A stretch of DNA of 64,000 bases from Pseudomonadota bacterium (GCA_030684775.1 JAUXXW010000083.1:1-64000); one strand, 5' to 3'. Positions 34,512-45,246 are shown, counted from the first letter of the stretch. The notes: a model not told the origin generated them from the sequence alone. Made by a program: numbers and translations.

Positions 34512-37148
34512 ATGACTGACGAACTGCAACGCCTGCGCACCGAAGTCGAGGCCCTGCGCCTGGCCAATACCGCGCTCGAAGCGCAGATGCTGGCCGGCGC
34601 CGAGCAGAGCGATGCCATGCTGTGCGAGGTCGAGACGCAGCGTAATGCGTTGCGAACCGCGCATCAGGGGCAACGTACCCTGAGTGGCTTCGTGCAACGG
34701 GTCATGGATACCGCCGGCAGCCTGGTCATCGTGCTCGGGCCGGATGGCCGGGTACGCCTGGCCAACCGTCGTTGCGAGGAAGCACTGGGCGAGGCCGCCC
34801 GGGACCTGGAAGGCCGGGTGCTGGACGAGTTGTTGCCGGTCGATGAACGGATGACCCTGGCAACGGGGTTGCCGCCGTTACCCTGGCAAGTGCTCTCGCC
34901 CCTGTTCGAGACGGTGCGGCGCCAGGGTAATTACTCCGCCGAACACCGGCTGGCCGGCTGCAACGGCCATTACCGGCATTACCTGTTCGACGCCGCCATG
35001 CTGCACGACCCCCAGGGCAAGGAAGAGGGCGCGGTGGTCAACGCCACCGACATCACCCTGCTCAAACAACAGGAATCCCGCCTCCGTCGCAGCGAGTTCC
35101 TGCTCAAGGAGGCGCAGCGGCTGGCCCTCATGGGCAGTTGGGAACTGGACCTCACCAGCAATAATTTGTCCTGGTCCGACGAAGTGTTTCGCATCTTCGA
35201 GATGGACCCGAAATTCTTTGGCGCCTCCTATGAAGCCTTCCTCGCGGCTATCCACCCGGACGACCGGGAGCGGGTGAACCGAGCCTATACGGACTCCTTA
35301 CGCACATGCCGGGAATACGACTTCACGCATCGGCTGTTATTCGCCGATGGCCGGGTGAAATGGGTGCACGAGCGTTGCGCCACGCATTACGCTGAAGACG
35401 GCAGCCCTTTGCGTTCCATCGGCACGGTGCAGGATGTATCCGCCCAGCGCGAGGCCGACGAAAGCCTGCATCTGGCCGCTACCGTGTTCGATAGCAGCCT
35501 CAACGGCATTCTCATCACCTCGCCGGAGGGCACCATCCTTCGGGTCAACCAGGCGTTCAGCGAGATCACTGGCTATACCGCGGCGGAAGCGGTGGGGCAG
35601 TCGCCGCGCCTGCTCAAATCGGAACAACATGAACCGGCGTTCTATCAGGCGATGTGGGCATCACTGAAACACACGGACAGTTGGCAAGGTGAAATCTGGG
35701 ACCGCCACCGCGATGGCCGCGTCATTCCTGTGTGGCAAAGCATCACGGCGGTGCGCGATGCGCAGGGCGAAGTCAGCCACTACATCGGCATCTTCTTCGA
35801 CATCACCGAACAGAAACGCGCCGCCGAACACATCGACCGTCTGGCGCACTACGACGCACTCACCGACCTGCCCAACCGCCTGTTGTTCAACGAACGCTGC
35901 ACCCATGCCCTGGAGCGCGCGCGCCGCGAGCACGGCCAGATGGCCTTGCTATTCCTCGATCTGGATCATTTCAAGCATGTCAACGACAGCCTCGGTCATC
36001 CGGTGGGCGATGCCTTGTTGCAGGCCGTGGCACAACGCCTGAAACAGCAGTTGCGTGAGGAAGACACCGTGGCGCGCCTGGGTGGCGACGAATTCGTCGT
36101 CATCCTTGAGGAAGTGGCCTCGGCGGCCGATGCCGAATGGGTGGCGCGCAAACTGCTGGAAGCCTTCGCCGAGCCCTTCCCGGTGCGCGGCCACGACCTC
36201 TCGCTGGGGCTTTCCATCGGCATCAGCATCTACCCGGAAGACGGCGAGGACGTCACCAGCCTGGTCAAGAACGCGGATATCGCCCTGTATCGCGCCAAGG
36301 AGCACGGGCGTGGCAATTTCCAGTTCTTCGAGGCCCACCTTACCCAAGTCGCCGCCGAGCGCCTGTACATCGAAGGCGAATTGCGCCAGGCCATCCGGCG
36401 CGGCGAACTGAGCGCCTACTATCAACCGCAGCACAATCTGACCGACAGCCGTCTGGTCGGCGCGGAAGCGCTGCTGCGCTGGCGTCACCCCGAGCTCGGT
36501 ATGGTGGCGCCGGATCGCTTCATCCCCATCGCCGAGGATTCCGGCCTCATCGTTTCCATCGGCGAATGGATACTCGCCACCGCCTGCCGCCAGGCCAAGG
36601 CCTGGATGGACGCCGGGCACCCGCTGGAACGCATGGCGGTCAATCTCTCCGGAGTGCAGATCCAGCGCGGTGACATCGTCGCCACGGTCAGCCGCGTACT
36701 CGCCGAGACCGGCCTGCCGCCCGAGTTGCTGGAACTGGAAATCACCGAGACCTACATCATGCGGCAGGCCGAACGCGACATCCGCGTCCTGGAAGATCTG
36801 CGCGACCTCGGGGTGAAACTGGCCATTGACGACTTCGGCACCGGCCAGTCCTCACTCGGTTACCTCAAGCGCCTGCCGGTGGACAAACTCAAGATCGACC
36901 GCTCTTTCGTCATGGACATCCCCCAGGACGCCGACGACGCCGCCATCACCCGCGCCATCGTCGCCCTCGGCCAAAGCCTGCGCCTGAAAGTACTGGCGGA
37001 AGGTGTGGAAACCCCGGAACAGGAAGCTTTCCTCAAGGAACTCGGCTGTGACGGCGTGCAGGGTTACTACTACAGCAAGCCGGTGGATGCCGCGGCGTTC
37101 GAGGCGTACCGGGACCGACCACTACCTGACGGCCAAGTCAGGCAATGA
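34512..37148 (+). CDS. Multi-PAS GGDEF-EAL c-di-GMP protein
   Basis: This 878-residue cytoplasmic protein has an N-terminal coiled coil (DELQRLRTEVEALRLANTALE) and three PAS-like domains, then GGDEF and EAL domains. The PAS domains lie at about residues 65-185, 195-310 and 320-440; the second is PAS_3-like with LMGSWELDLTSNNLSWSDEV, and the third includes GTILRVNQAFSEITGYTAAE. The GGDEF motif is VARLGGDEF. EAL residues AEALLRW, NLSGVQI, EITETYIM, DDFGTGQSSL, KLKIDRSF and LAEGVET are all present. Both activities are possible. No membrane segment is seen, so it should sense an internal signal. Confidence 0.93.
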   Translation: MTDELQRLRTEVEALRLANTALEAQMLAGAEQSDAMLCEVETQRNALRTAHQGQRTLSGFVQRVMDTAGSLVIVLGPDGRVRLANRRCEEALGEAARDLEGRVLDELLPVDERMTLATGLPPLPWQVLSPLFETVRRQGNYSAEHRLAGCNGHYRHYLFDAAMLHDPQGKEEGAVVNATDITLLKQQESRLRRSEFLLKEAQRLALMGSWELDLTSNNLSWSDEVFRIFEMDPKFFGASYEAFLAAIHPDDRERVNRAYTDSLRTCREYDFTHRLLFADGRVKWVHERCATHYAEDGSPLRSIGTVQDVSAQREADESLHLAATVFDSSLNGILITSPEGTILRVNQAFSEITGYTAAEAVGQSPRLLKSEQHEPAFYQAMWASLKHTDSWQGEIWDRHRDGRVIPVWQSITAVRDAQGEVSHYIGIFFDITEQKRAAEHIDRLAHYDALTDLPNRLLFNERCTHALERARREHGQMALLFLDLDHFKHVNDSLGHPVGDALLQAVAQRLKQQLREEDTVARLGGDEFVVILEEVASAADAEWVARKLLEAFAEPFPVRGHDLSLGLSIGISIYPEDGEDVTSLVKNADIALYRAKEHGRGNFQFFEAHLTQVAAERLYIEGELRQAIRRGELSAYYQPQHNLTDSRLVGAEALLRWRHPELGMVAPDRFIPIAEDSGLIVSIGEWILATACRQAKAWMDAGHPLERMAVNLSGVQIQRGDIVATVSRVLAETGLPPELLELEITETYIMRQAERDIRVLEDLRDLGVKLAIDDFGTGQSSLGYLKRLPVDKLKIDRSFVMDIPQDADDAAITRAIVALGQSLRLKVLAEGVETPEQEAFLKELGCDGVQGYYYSKPVDAAAFEAYRDRPLPDGQVRQ

Positions 37149-37189
37149 AAAGGCTCTTTTTTCGTTAACTGGTGATGCGGTCGGCGCAG

Positions 37190-37294
37190 CGGTCCCCCCC
37201 TTTTTCAAAGGGGGGTTAGGGGGGATTTCTGAGACGGCTGCACAGGCAAACGTCGCTAAATCCCCCTCATTCCCCCTTTGAAAAAGGGGGAGGC
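37190..37294. repeat. Family C repeat, complete
   Basis: The left unit CCCCCCCTTTTTCAAAGGGG with a GTTAGGGGGGATTTC tail and an inverted right unit AAATCCCCCTCATTCCCCCT with TTGAAAAAGGGGG enclose a short spacer. It lies just after the GGDEF/EAL gene. Confidence 0.85.
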
Positions 37295-37334
37295 CACTCG
37301 CATGGGCGCTTTCCCTCGCACCTCCGGCTAAGGC

Positions 37335-37361
37335 GAAAAAACGGACCCGTTTCGGGCCCGT
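37335..37361 (-). terminator. Rho-independent terminator of the 77-residue protein gene
   Basis: On the minus strand the hairpin ACGGGCCCG-AAA-CGGGTCCGT is followed by six T. It lies about 40 bases beyond the stop of the gene at 37403-37636. Confidence 0.8.
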
Positions 37362-37402
37362 CGTTAATCCGGCGCGGAGCTGGCGGAGAGGTGGCGTACC
37401 CG

Positions 37403-37636
37403 CTACATCCCCACCAATTGCGCGTGCATGCCGCGATCATGGAATTGATGCATGAAGGTCGATGAACGGGCGACCGACGAGTCATAAGCCACCAGCAACA
37501 AGTGCGGGTGCTTCGGATTGTGGCCCACCGACACGACGCCTTGATCTCCGCGCATCGCGTCTTCCAGGGCGTTCAACGTGAATTCATCCATGCTTTCGTT
37601 TACATGGACCATGACATTGGTGATTTCATCTTGCAT
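37403..37636 (-). CDS. Small ferredoxin-fold protein, HMA-like
   Basis: This 77-residue protein with the pattern VMVHVNESMDEFTLNALEDA, then GVVSVGHNPKHPHLLLVAYD, then MHAQLVGM, suggests a beta-alpha-beta-beta-alpha-beta fold like heavy-metal-associated domains. The CxxC metal motif is absent, so it may not bind a metal by cysteines. A good ribosome site (CAGGAG) precedes the ATG and a terminator follows, so it is a single-gene unit. Function is not known. Confidence 0.7.
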   Translation of the reverse strand: MQDEITNVMVHVNESMDEFTLNALEDAMRGDQGVVSVGHNPKHPHLLLVAYDSSVARSSTFMHQFHDRGMHAQLVGM

Positions 37637-37785
37637 GACAGTCTCCTGGTTGTCTGATGGGGAACGGCGTCAGCCGGGCCTGGAGTTCCAACTATAGAAG
37701 CTGAAAGCTATTTGTCGACAAAAATGCTCAAGTAAGCAAGAAAGGGCGTTTGCCTGCCGGAAGGTCGCCCGCCACAATGGCGCGC

Positions 37786-38262
37786 ATGTCTTCCGCGCCC
37801 TCCTTCGCCGCCATCCTGCCCGCGCCATTCGGCACGCTGGGCGTGCTGGCATCGGCCGAGCGGCTGTTTACCCTGGCGTTTCTGGCGCCCGGAACCGTGT
37901 TGTCGGCGCCAACTTCTCCCTTGCTCGAACAGGTGGCGGCGCAGCTCGATGCCTATTACGCCAACCCCCGCCATCGCTTCGAGCTCCCCATCGAAGCGCG
38001 CGGCAGCGATTTCCGTCTCCGTGTCTGGCAAGCCCTGCTCGACATCCCTTCCGGCCACACCAGCACCTACGGTGAACTCGCCCGCCGCCTCGGCTCCAGT
38101 GCCCGCGCGGTCGGACAGGCGTTGGGAGACAACCCGTTGCCCATCGTCATCCCCTGCCACCGTGTATTGGCGGCGCATGGCTTGGGCGGCTTCAATCATG
38201 CCTGTGACGGCCACGCGCTCGACGTGAAACGCTGGTTGCTCAGGCACGAAGGTGTTTTGTGA
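37786..38262 (+). CDS. ogt: Methylated-DNA-protein-cysteine methyltransferase
   Basis: This suicide repair enzyme removes methyl groups from O6-methylguanine. The 158-residue protein has the acceptor cysteine in IPCHRVL and the preceding helix-turn-helix SGHTSTYGELARRLGSSARAVGQAL. Ogt/Ada C-terminal length is usual. In-frame ATG 37777 and TTG 37750 are alternative starts; 37786 gives the shortest complete form. Confidence 0.92.
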   Translation: MSSAPSFAAILPAPFGTLGVLASAERLFTLAFLAPGTVLSAPTSPLLEQVAAQLDAYYANPRHRFELPIEARGSDFRLRVWQALLDIPSGHTSTYGELARRLGSSARAVGQALGDNPLPIVIPCHRVLAAHGLGGFNHACDGHALDVKRWLLRHEGVL

Positions 38263-38321
38263 GCGCGGTAATCGGCCCGCAGCCGAAAATCGCGCCGAAG
38301 AAACGCGGCCGATGCATCGCG

Positions 38322-38400
38322 TGTAGCGCCGGCTTCCAGCCGGCGTCTTTACAGCAGGTGTCGGTATTAAAAAAGACGCCGGCTGGAAGCCGGCGCTACA
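38322..38400. repeat. Family B repeat, complete
   Basis: Arms TGTAGCGCCGGCTTCCAGCC and GGCTGGAAGCCGGCGCTACA are perfect inverses, joined by GGCGTCTTTACAGCAGG and its near inverse. This is the cleanest member of the family. Confidence 0.9.
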
Positions 38401-38455
38401 TGGTGCGCGCTACGCACCATGTGGAATCAGCAGGTTGCGTGGTGTTTCTTGAGAG
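38401..38455. repeat. Small palindrome and short dispersed repeat before xerD
   Basis: TGGTGCG/CGCACCA pair across CGCTA at 38401-38419. From 38425 the sequence repeats the 81-111 segment with three mismatches. Together they form the xerD leader. Confidence 0.6.
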
Positions 38456-38464
38456 CGGCGTGCG

Positions 38465-39367
38465 GTGAACCCGTCGCCCTTCGACGCCGAACTCGACCGC
38501 TTCTGCGACATCCTCTGGCTGGAAGACGGACTCGCCCCCCTCTCGCTGGAAAGCTACCGGCGCGACCTCATGCAGTTGTTCACCTGGCTGGCAAAACAAG
38601 GCATCGCCCCGGAGCAAGCCGGCGCCCACCAGATCCAGGCCTTCCTCGCCCACCGCAGCCTCGACCAGAAAGTCGTCGCCCGCAGCCTCGCCCGCCAACT
38701 CACCGCCATCAAGCGTTACCACCGCTGGCTCCTGCGCGAAGGCCGCCGTGACGACGACCCCACCCTCACCGTCGACCCGCCGCGCCTGCCCAAACCCCTG
38801 CCGAAAAGCCTCTCCGAAAGTGACGTCGAAGCCCTGCTCGCCGCCCCCGACATCGACACCCCACTCGGCATGCGCGACCGCGCCATGCTGGAAACCCTCT
38901 ACGCCGCCGGTCTGCGCGTCAGCGAACTGGTCAACCTGCCCAGCGCCGCCGTCAGCCTCAGCGACGGCATCGTCCGCATCTTCGGCAAAGGCGGCAAGGA
39001 ACGCCTGGTGCCGCTGGGCGAGGACGCCCAGGACTGGATCAAACGCTACGCCCTGGAAACTCGCCCCCTCATCCTCAAAGGCCAGCGCAGCGAAGCCCTG
39101 TTCGTCACCGACCGTGGCGGCGCCATGACCCGGCAAATGTTCTGGTACCTCATCAAACGCCACGCCAGCACCGCCGGCATCACGAAAGCCCTCTCGCCCC
39201 ACACCCTGCGCCACGCCTTCGCCACCCACCTCATCAACCACGGCGCCGACCTGCGCACCGTGCAAGAACTCCTCGGCCACGCCGACATCAGCACCACCCA
39301 GATCTACACCTACGTCGCCCGCGAACGCCTGAAAACCCTGCACGCGAAACACCACCCGAGAGGGTAG
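38465..39367 (+). CDS. xerD: Tyrosine recombinase XerD
   Basis: XerD with XerC resolves chromosome dimers at dif. The 300-residue protein has an N-terminal SAM-like domain (DRFCDILWLEDGLAPLSLES) and the catalytic domain with Arg in AAGLRVSELVNLP and Lys in GKGGKERLVPLG. The HLR region is PHTLRHAFATHLINHGADL, and the final His and nucleophile Tyr lie in LGHADISTTQIYTYV. Length and motif set are those of XerD, though XerC is close in sequence. The start is GTG 38465, immediately downstream of the 38401-38455 repeat block. Confidence 0.92.
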   Translation: MNPSPFDAELDRFCDILWLEDGLAPLSLESYRRDLMQLFTWLAKQGIAPEQAGAHQIQAFLAHRSLDQKVVARSLARQLTAIKRYHRWLLREGRRDDDPTLTVDPPRLPKPLPKSLSESDVEALLAAPDIDTPLGMRDRAMLETLYAAGLRVSELVNLPSAAVSLSDGIVRIFGKGGKERLVPLGEDAQDWIKRYALETRPLILKGQRSEALFVTDRGGAMTRQMFWYLIKRHASTAGITKALSPHTLRHAFATHLINHGADLRTVQELLGHADISTTQIYTYVARERLKTLHAKHHPRG

Positions 39368-39392
39368 GGCGCCACCCTTCTTCCACTGGGAG

Positions 39393-39411
39393 AGGGCGGG
39401 GGGGGATTTCT
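39393..39411. repeat. Family C fragment
   Basis: GGAGAGGGCGGGGGGGGATTT-like sequence resembles the tail of a family C unit. A decayed family B arm (CCGGCTTCCAGCC) lies near 39450. The 358-base gap before the flagellin gene is mostly repeat debris plus its promoter. Confidence 0.45.
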
Positions 39412-39504
39412 CCAAGACCTCCAAGCCCACGAACGCCTCACCCGTGTAAACCGGCTTCCAGCCCGCTGTTTTCAACCTGAATCCAGCAATTGCAGCCGTA
39501 GAAG

Positions 39505-39578
39505 CGTAGGTTGGGCAAAGCGATAGCGTGCCCAACAACCCGTCGCCATGTTGGGCACGCTGCGCTTTGCCCAACCAA
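39505..39578. repeat. Family A palindromic repeat with a truncated right end
   Basis: Left arm CGTAGGTTGGGCAAAGCGAT contains the AGCGATAGCG loop form; the right arm ends CCCAACCAACC, so its final TACG is lost. It lies upstream of the flagellin promoter. Confidence 0.85.
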
Positions 39579-39619
39579 CCCCAGGTTTAACAGCCTCAAA
39601 AAATATTTCAAAAAATTAC

Positions 39620-39646
39620 TAAAGTTTTTGCGGCCATGGCCGAAAA
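39620..39646 (+). promoter_or_regulatory. Sigma-28 (FliA) promoter of the flagellin gene
   Basis: TAAAGTTT, an 11-base spacer and GCCGAAAA match the FliA consensus TAAAGTTT-N11-GCCGATAA with one mismatch. It lies about 80 bases before the flagellin ATG, so flagellin is a late-class gene under FliA. Confidence 0.9.
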
Positions 39647-39725
39647 CGGAGCAAGGCAAGGAAGTTCATCCAAGCCTCGGAGGCAGAAGCCCTCCCTCAA
39701 TCGACCCTAGAAAAGGAGTTTCATC

Positions 39726-40649
39726 ATGGCAATCGGCGACATCGGCCTTACCTCTTCAATGCGTTCCAACTTGATGGGCCTGCAAAATACATCAAGGCTG
39801 TTGGCTAGCACCGAGGAACGTCTTTCCACCGGCAAGCGCGTCGGCACCGCAGTCGACAACCCCGCCAACTTTTTCGCGGCGCAAGGCCACAATGTTCGCG
39901 CCAACCTGCTGACCGGCCTCAAGGACAACATCAGTGAAGCCATTCAGACGGTGAAGGCGGCGGATTCCGGCATCAAGGGTGTGCTTTCCACCATTGAAGC
40001 CCTGCGCGGTATCGTCACCCAGGCGCGTTCCGCCATCAACGACACGGTCAATAGCGGGACGATCATCGCTGGCTCGAATGCGGTGGATGCATCTGGTGGC
40101 TTCAGCGGGGCCAGTGGCCTGACCGGACAGTACAACCGCCTGGTCGAGCAACTGAACAACCTGGTGAACGATGCCAGCTACAAGGGCACCAACTTCCTGG
40201 CCGGCACGGGCGTTACGCTGACGGTGAACCTGAATGAGAACGCCACGACCAAGATCGTGATGTCCGGCTTCAACTCCGGCGCCAGCGGTCTGGCCATCTC
40301 CGGTGGTGGTACTTCTCTGACCGTGGCGGGCACGACCGGCAACATCACCGCCCAGGATCTCGATACCGCGACCGAACTGAACGCCATGGAGGCCACGCTG
40401 AATACCGCGATCGCGACCTTGCAAACCAAGGCTTCCGAACTCGCGGCCAACCTCAACACGTTGACGACCAGGCAGACCTTCATTACCGACATGGTGAACA
40501 CCTTGGCGGTCGGCGCGACCAAGTTGACCGAGGCGGACAGCAATGAGGAGGGGGCGAATCTGCTCTCGCTGCAAACCAAGCAGCAATTGGGGACTACCGC
40601 GCTGAGTATCTCCTCGCAGGCTGAACAGTCGATCTTGAGACTGTTCTAA
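39726..40649 (+). CDS. fliC: Flagellin
   Basis: This 307-residue filament protein has the conserved N-terminal D0/D1 region (SSMRSNLMGLQNTSRLLAST, ERLSTGKRVGTAVDNPANFF) and the C-terminal D0/D1 region (ISSQAEQSILRLF). The Ser/Thr-rich centre (about residues 105-220) is short, with many candidate O-glycosylation sites. A good AAGGAG precedes the ATG and a strong sigma-28 promoter lies upstream. The short centre and the flbT/flaF neighbours resemble alphaproteobacterial flagellin units. Downstream Pse genes suggest that it is the glycosylation target. Confidence 0.95.
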   Translation: MAIGDIGLTSSMRSNLMGLQNTSRLLASTEERLSTGKRVGTAVDNPANFFAAQGHNVRANLLTGLKDNISEAIQTVKAADSGIKGVLSTIEALRGIVTQARSAINDTVNSGTIIAGSNAVDASGGFSGASGLTGQYNRLVEQLNNLVNDASYKGTNFLAGTGVTLTVNLNENATTKIVMSGFNSGASGLAISGGGTSLTVAGTTGNITAQDLDTATELNAMEATLNTAIATLQTKASELAANLNTLTTRQTFITDMVNTLAVGATKLTEADSNEEGANLLSLQTKQQLGTTALSISSQAEQSILRLF

Positions 40650-40673
40650 TCCGGTGATGCTCGGTAACTTGGT

Positions 40674-40699
40674 CCGTGTGAGTCTACGGACTCACACGG
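40674..40699 (+). promoter_or_regulatory. Perfect hairpin between flagellin and the next gene
   Basis: CCGTGTGAGTC and GACTCACACGG form an 11-bp stem around TACG. There is no T-run, so it is not a classic terminator. It may stabilise the flagellin mRNA or set the ratio to downstream genes, and it ends just before the GGAGGAGG ribosome site of the next gene. Confidence 0.6.
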
Positions 40700-40711
40700 G
40701 AGGAGGGTGAA

Positions 40712-41488
40712 ATGGTCACTGAAATCTCAGGGGCTGGTCTTAGTCACTCGGTAGTCAGTCAGGCTGGCGCAACGGCCTCGCAACGAGTTGTCGGGACGGT
40801 TCGTCCGGATAGTTCCGGGGTGCCGCGGTCCGATGTCGCACGTGACAAGCAGGTGTCCGCCTCCACGCAAGTGGCGGGTGAATATGCTCAACTGCGTGCT
40901 CGTCAGGATGTTCTGAACAAGGCTGCGTCGGTGGTGCGCGAAGTGAGCGATACGGTTGAGAAGGCAAGTCAATTGCTGGACAAGATCGAGAACAACATAG
41001 GCGAAATCGTGAAAATGTATCCGCCTTACCCGATCGACAGCCCGCAACGAATCTCGCTACTCAACAATATCGACGGTCTGCGCAAGCAGATCGACGATCT
41101 GACTTTTCCGCCGCCTGAATCCGTCGATGCTGTAGAGCGTCTGCTGGGAAACCAGGCTGACGCGGTCGACAAGGAAGGCAAAGGTGCCGCCAGGCAGGAT
41201 GTACTCGCGGTCGTCAAGGAACAGATGTGGGATATCCCCACGCTTGATCCCCGCGCGGCCAGCGATGCGGAAGTGAGCAAGGCGCTTGATCAGGTCAAAG
41301 CCATGAAGTCGTCCCTGGAAGATTTGAAAGAGGGGATGTGGAATGACGTGGTCAGCTTTGTGAAGCAGGCGCAATCGCCCGAAGCGCAAAACGAAGCTGT
41401 CGGTGTCCGCGAGCAGTTGGCCGATATTGGCGATCGCGGCATCGGCAGCAATGCGCGCCAGTTGGTACAGGCTGCGGAATTGAAGTAG
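40712..41488 (+). CDS. Hypothetical protein of the flagellin operon
   Basis: This 258-residue protein is not recognised with confidence. It is hydrophilic and mostly helical, with no signal peptide; the first about 45 residues are Ser/Gly/Val-rich and likely unstructured. A helical stretch follows (LRARQDVLNKAASVVREVSD, TVEKASQLLDKIENNIGEIV). It then has a short proline patch (KMYPPYPIDSP) and another helical region with PPPESVDAVERLLGN. Genes of similar type sit beside flagellin genes in some alphaproteobacteria; a filament-associated or export-linked role is only an inference. A GGAGGAGG ribosome site precedes it. Confidence 0.6.
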   Translation: MVTEISGAGLSHSVVSQAGATASQRVVGTVRPDSSGVPRSDVARDKQVSASTQVAGEYAQLRARQDVLNKAASVVREVSDTVEKASQLLDKIENNIGEIVKMYPPYPIDSPQRISLLNNIDGLRKQIDDLTFPPPESVDAVERLLGNQADAVDKEGKGAARQDVLAVVKEQMWDIPTLDPRAASDAEVSKALDQVKAMKSSLEDLKEGMWNDVVSFVKQAQSPEAQNEAVGVREQLADIGDRGIGSNARQLVQAAELK

Positions 41489-41505
41489 CGGAGTGGTAAG
41501 GCAAA

Positions 41506-41904
41506 ATGCCTCTAAAACTTGATTTGCGGCCCCACGAGAAGTTGTTTCTTGGCGGGGCCGTTCTCGTTAATGGCGACAGTCGCTGTCAGTTGACTGTCCT
41601 GAACGATGTTCCGGTATTACGCGAGAAAGACATCCTCAAGGAAGAGGATGCCGACACACCCTGCAAGCGCATCTATCTGGCGGTCCAGATGATGTACATG
41701 GATGCCCCCGCTCTGGCGCGCTACCACCAGTATTACTGGGAGCAGGTGAAGGCCGTGATCGAGGTGGCGCCCAGCACCACGGAACGCATCGAAAAAGTGA
41801 GTGAATTCGTGCTGGAAGGGCAGTATTACCAGGCGCTGAAGGCGGCACGCGAATTGATCAATTACGAACAGGAGTTGCTCAGCAATGCCCGCAAACCCGC
41901 TTGA
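41506..41904 (+). CDS. flbT: Flagellar biosynthesis regulator FlbT
   Basis: FlbT in Caulobacter binds the 5' region of flagellin mRNA and makes flagellin synthesis wait for hook completion. The 132-residue protein matches the family: LKLDLRPHEKLFLGGAVLVN, the central ILKEEDADTPCKRIYLAVQ and MMYMDAPALARYHQYYWEQ. FlbT is normally an alphaproteobacterial protein. It overlaps flaF by 20 bases, the usual pairing. Confidence 0.88.
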   Translation: MPLKLDLRPHEKLFLGGAVLVNGDSRCQLTVLNDVPVLREKDILKEEDADTPCKRIYLAVQMMYMDAPALARYHQYYWEQVKAVIEVAPSTTERIEKVSEFVLEGQYYQALKAARELINYEQELLSNARKPA

Positions 41905-42262
41905 TGCCTACCGCAGCGTGGAAAAAGCCACGTTGTCGCAACGCGATCTGGAGGCGACCGTGTTGACCAAGGCGGCCCTGCAATTGCAGTCGCTCAGGGA
42001 TAACTGGACGCGCGAGAACCACGACGCGCAACTCGAAGATGCGCTCAGTTACAACCAGCGGGTCTGGTCCTTCTTCCAGGCCGAATTGTCGGTTGACGAA
42101 AATCCCTTGCCCGAGGAAATCAGGCGCAATCTGTTAGCCCTCAGTTTTTTCGTGGATCGCCGTTCCTTCGACATGCTGGCCTACCCGGCCCCCGAGAAGC
42201 TCGATGTTCTCATCAGCATCAACAACAACGTCGCGGCGGGATTGCGCGGTGATGCCGGCTGA
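41885..42262 (+). CDS. flaF: Flagellar biosynthesis regulator FlaF
   Basis: FlaF works against FlbT and is needed for flagellin translation or secretion in alphaproteobacteria. The 125-residue protein has the family pattern LDAYRSVEKATLSQRDLEATV, LEDALSYNQRVWSFFQAELS and EIRRNLLALSFFVDRRSFDM. It overlaps flbT and is followed 45 bases later by pseB. The pair strengthens the idea that the flagellin unit was acquired as a block. Confidence 0.88.
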   Translation: MPANPLDAYRSVEKATLSQRDLEATVLTKAALQLQSLRDNWTRENHDAQLEDALSYNQRVWSFFQAELSVDENPLPEEIRRNLLALSFFVDRRSFDMLAYPAPEKLDVLISINNNVAAGLRGDAG

Positions 42263-42267
42263 GGTAA

Positions 42268-44467
<2,200 letters not shown>

Positions 44468-44471
<4 letters not shown>

Positions 44472-45169
44472 AGCTCTGCGTGATTCCCGCGCGTGGCGGC
44501 AGCAAGCGCATCCCGCGCAAGAACATCCGCCTGTTCGCCGGCCGTCCCATCATCGCCTGGTCGATTCAGGCCGCGCTGGAAACCGGTCTGTTCGACCGCG
44601 TGATGGTGTCCACCGATGACGAGGAGATCGCCGAGGTGGCGCGCGCCCACGGCGCCGAAATCCCCTTCCTGCGTCCCCGCGGGCTGGCCGACGACCACAC
44701 CGGCACCAACGCCGTGGCGAAACAGGCGATCCGCTGGCATGGCGAGCAAGGCGTGCCGGTGGACTATGCCTGTTGCCTGTATGCCACCGCCCCGTTCGTG
44801 CGAGCCGCCGATTTGCACGCGGGGCATGACCGCCTGCTCGACTCCGGCAAATCCTTCGTCTTCTCCGTCACCAGCTTCCCCTTTCCCATCCAGCGCGCGC
44901 TGCGCCTCAACGAACACGGCGAAGTGGAGGCGATGTACCCGGAATACCGCGCCTCCCGCTCGCAAGACCTGGAGCCGGCCTGGCACGACGCCGGCCAGTT
45001 CTACTGGGGCCGGGCGGCGGCCTTTATGAACGACGAAATCCTGTTCTCGCCGGCCTCCCTGCCGCTCATCCTGCCGCGCCATCGGGTGCAGGACATCGAC
45101 AGCGAGGAAGACTGGCGGCGCGCGGAGTTGATGCACCAGGTGTTGTTGCTGTCGGAAAATGTAGGGTGA
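44468..45169 (+). CDS. pseF: CMP-pseudaminic acid synthetase
   Basis: PseF activates the nonulosonic acid with CTP. The 233-residue protein has the cytidylyltransferase motif IPARGGSKRIPRKNIRLFAG at the N-terminus, then ETGLFDRVMVSTDDEEIAEV, and ends with RHRVQDIDSEEDWRRAE. The start is TTG, overlapping the pseC stop (TTGA). A gap carrying a toxin-antitoxin pair separates it from pseG. Confidence 0.94.
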
Positions 45170-45232
45170 TTTGTGAGGCCACAAAGGCGCCAGCGGGGAG
45201 TCAACTGACTCATCATGAATTACACTTCCGAT

Positions 45233-45246
45233 GTAACACGTGTACA
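45233..45246 (+). promoter_or_regulatory. Possible operator of the toxin-antitoxin pair
   Basis: GTAACACGTGTACA contains the perfect palindrome ACACGTGT and lies 27 bases before the antitoxin ATG. Antitoxins of this type usually repress their own promoter through such sites. Confidence 0.3.

Noticed and set aside
37190-37294. Family C repeat as the terminator of the GGDEF/EAL gene
   Set aside because: The hairpin lacks a T-run and the same sequence occurs inside coding regions, so it is better described as a repeat.
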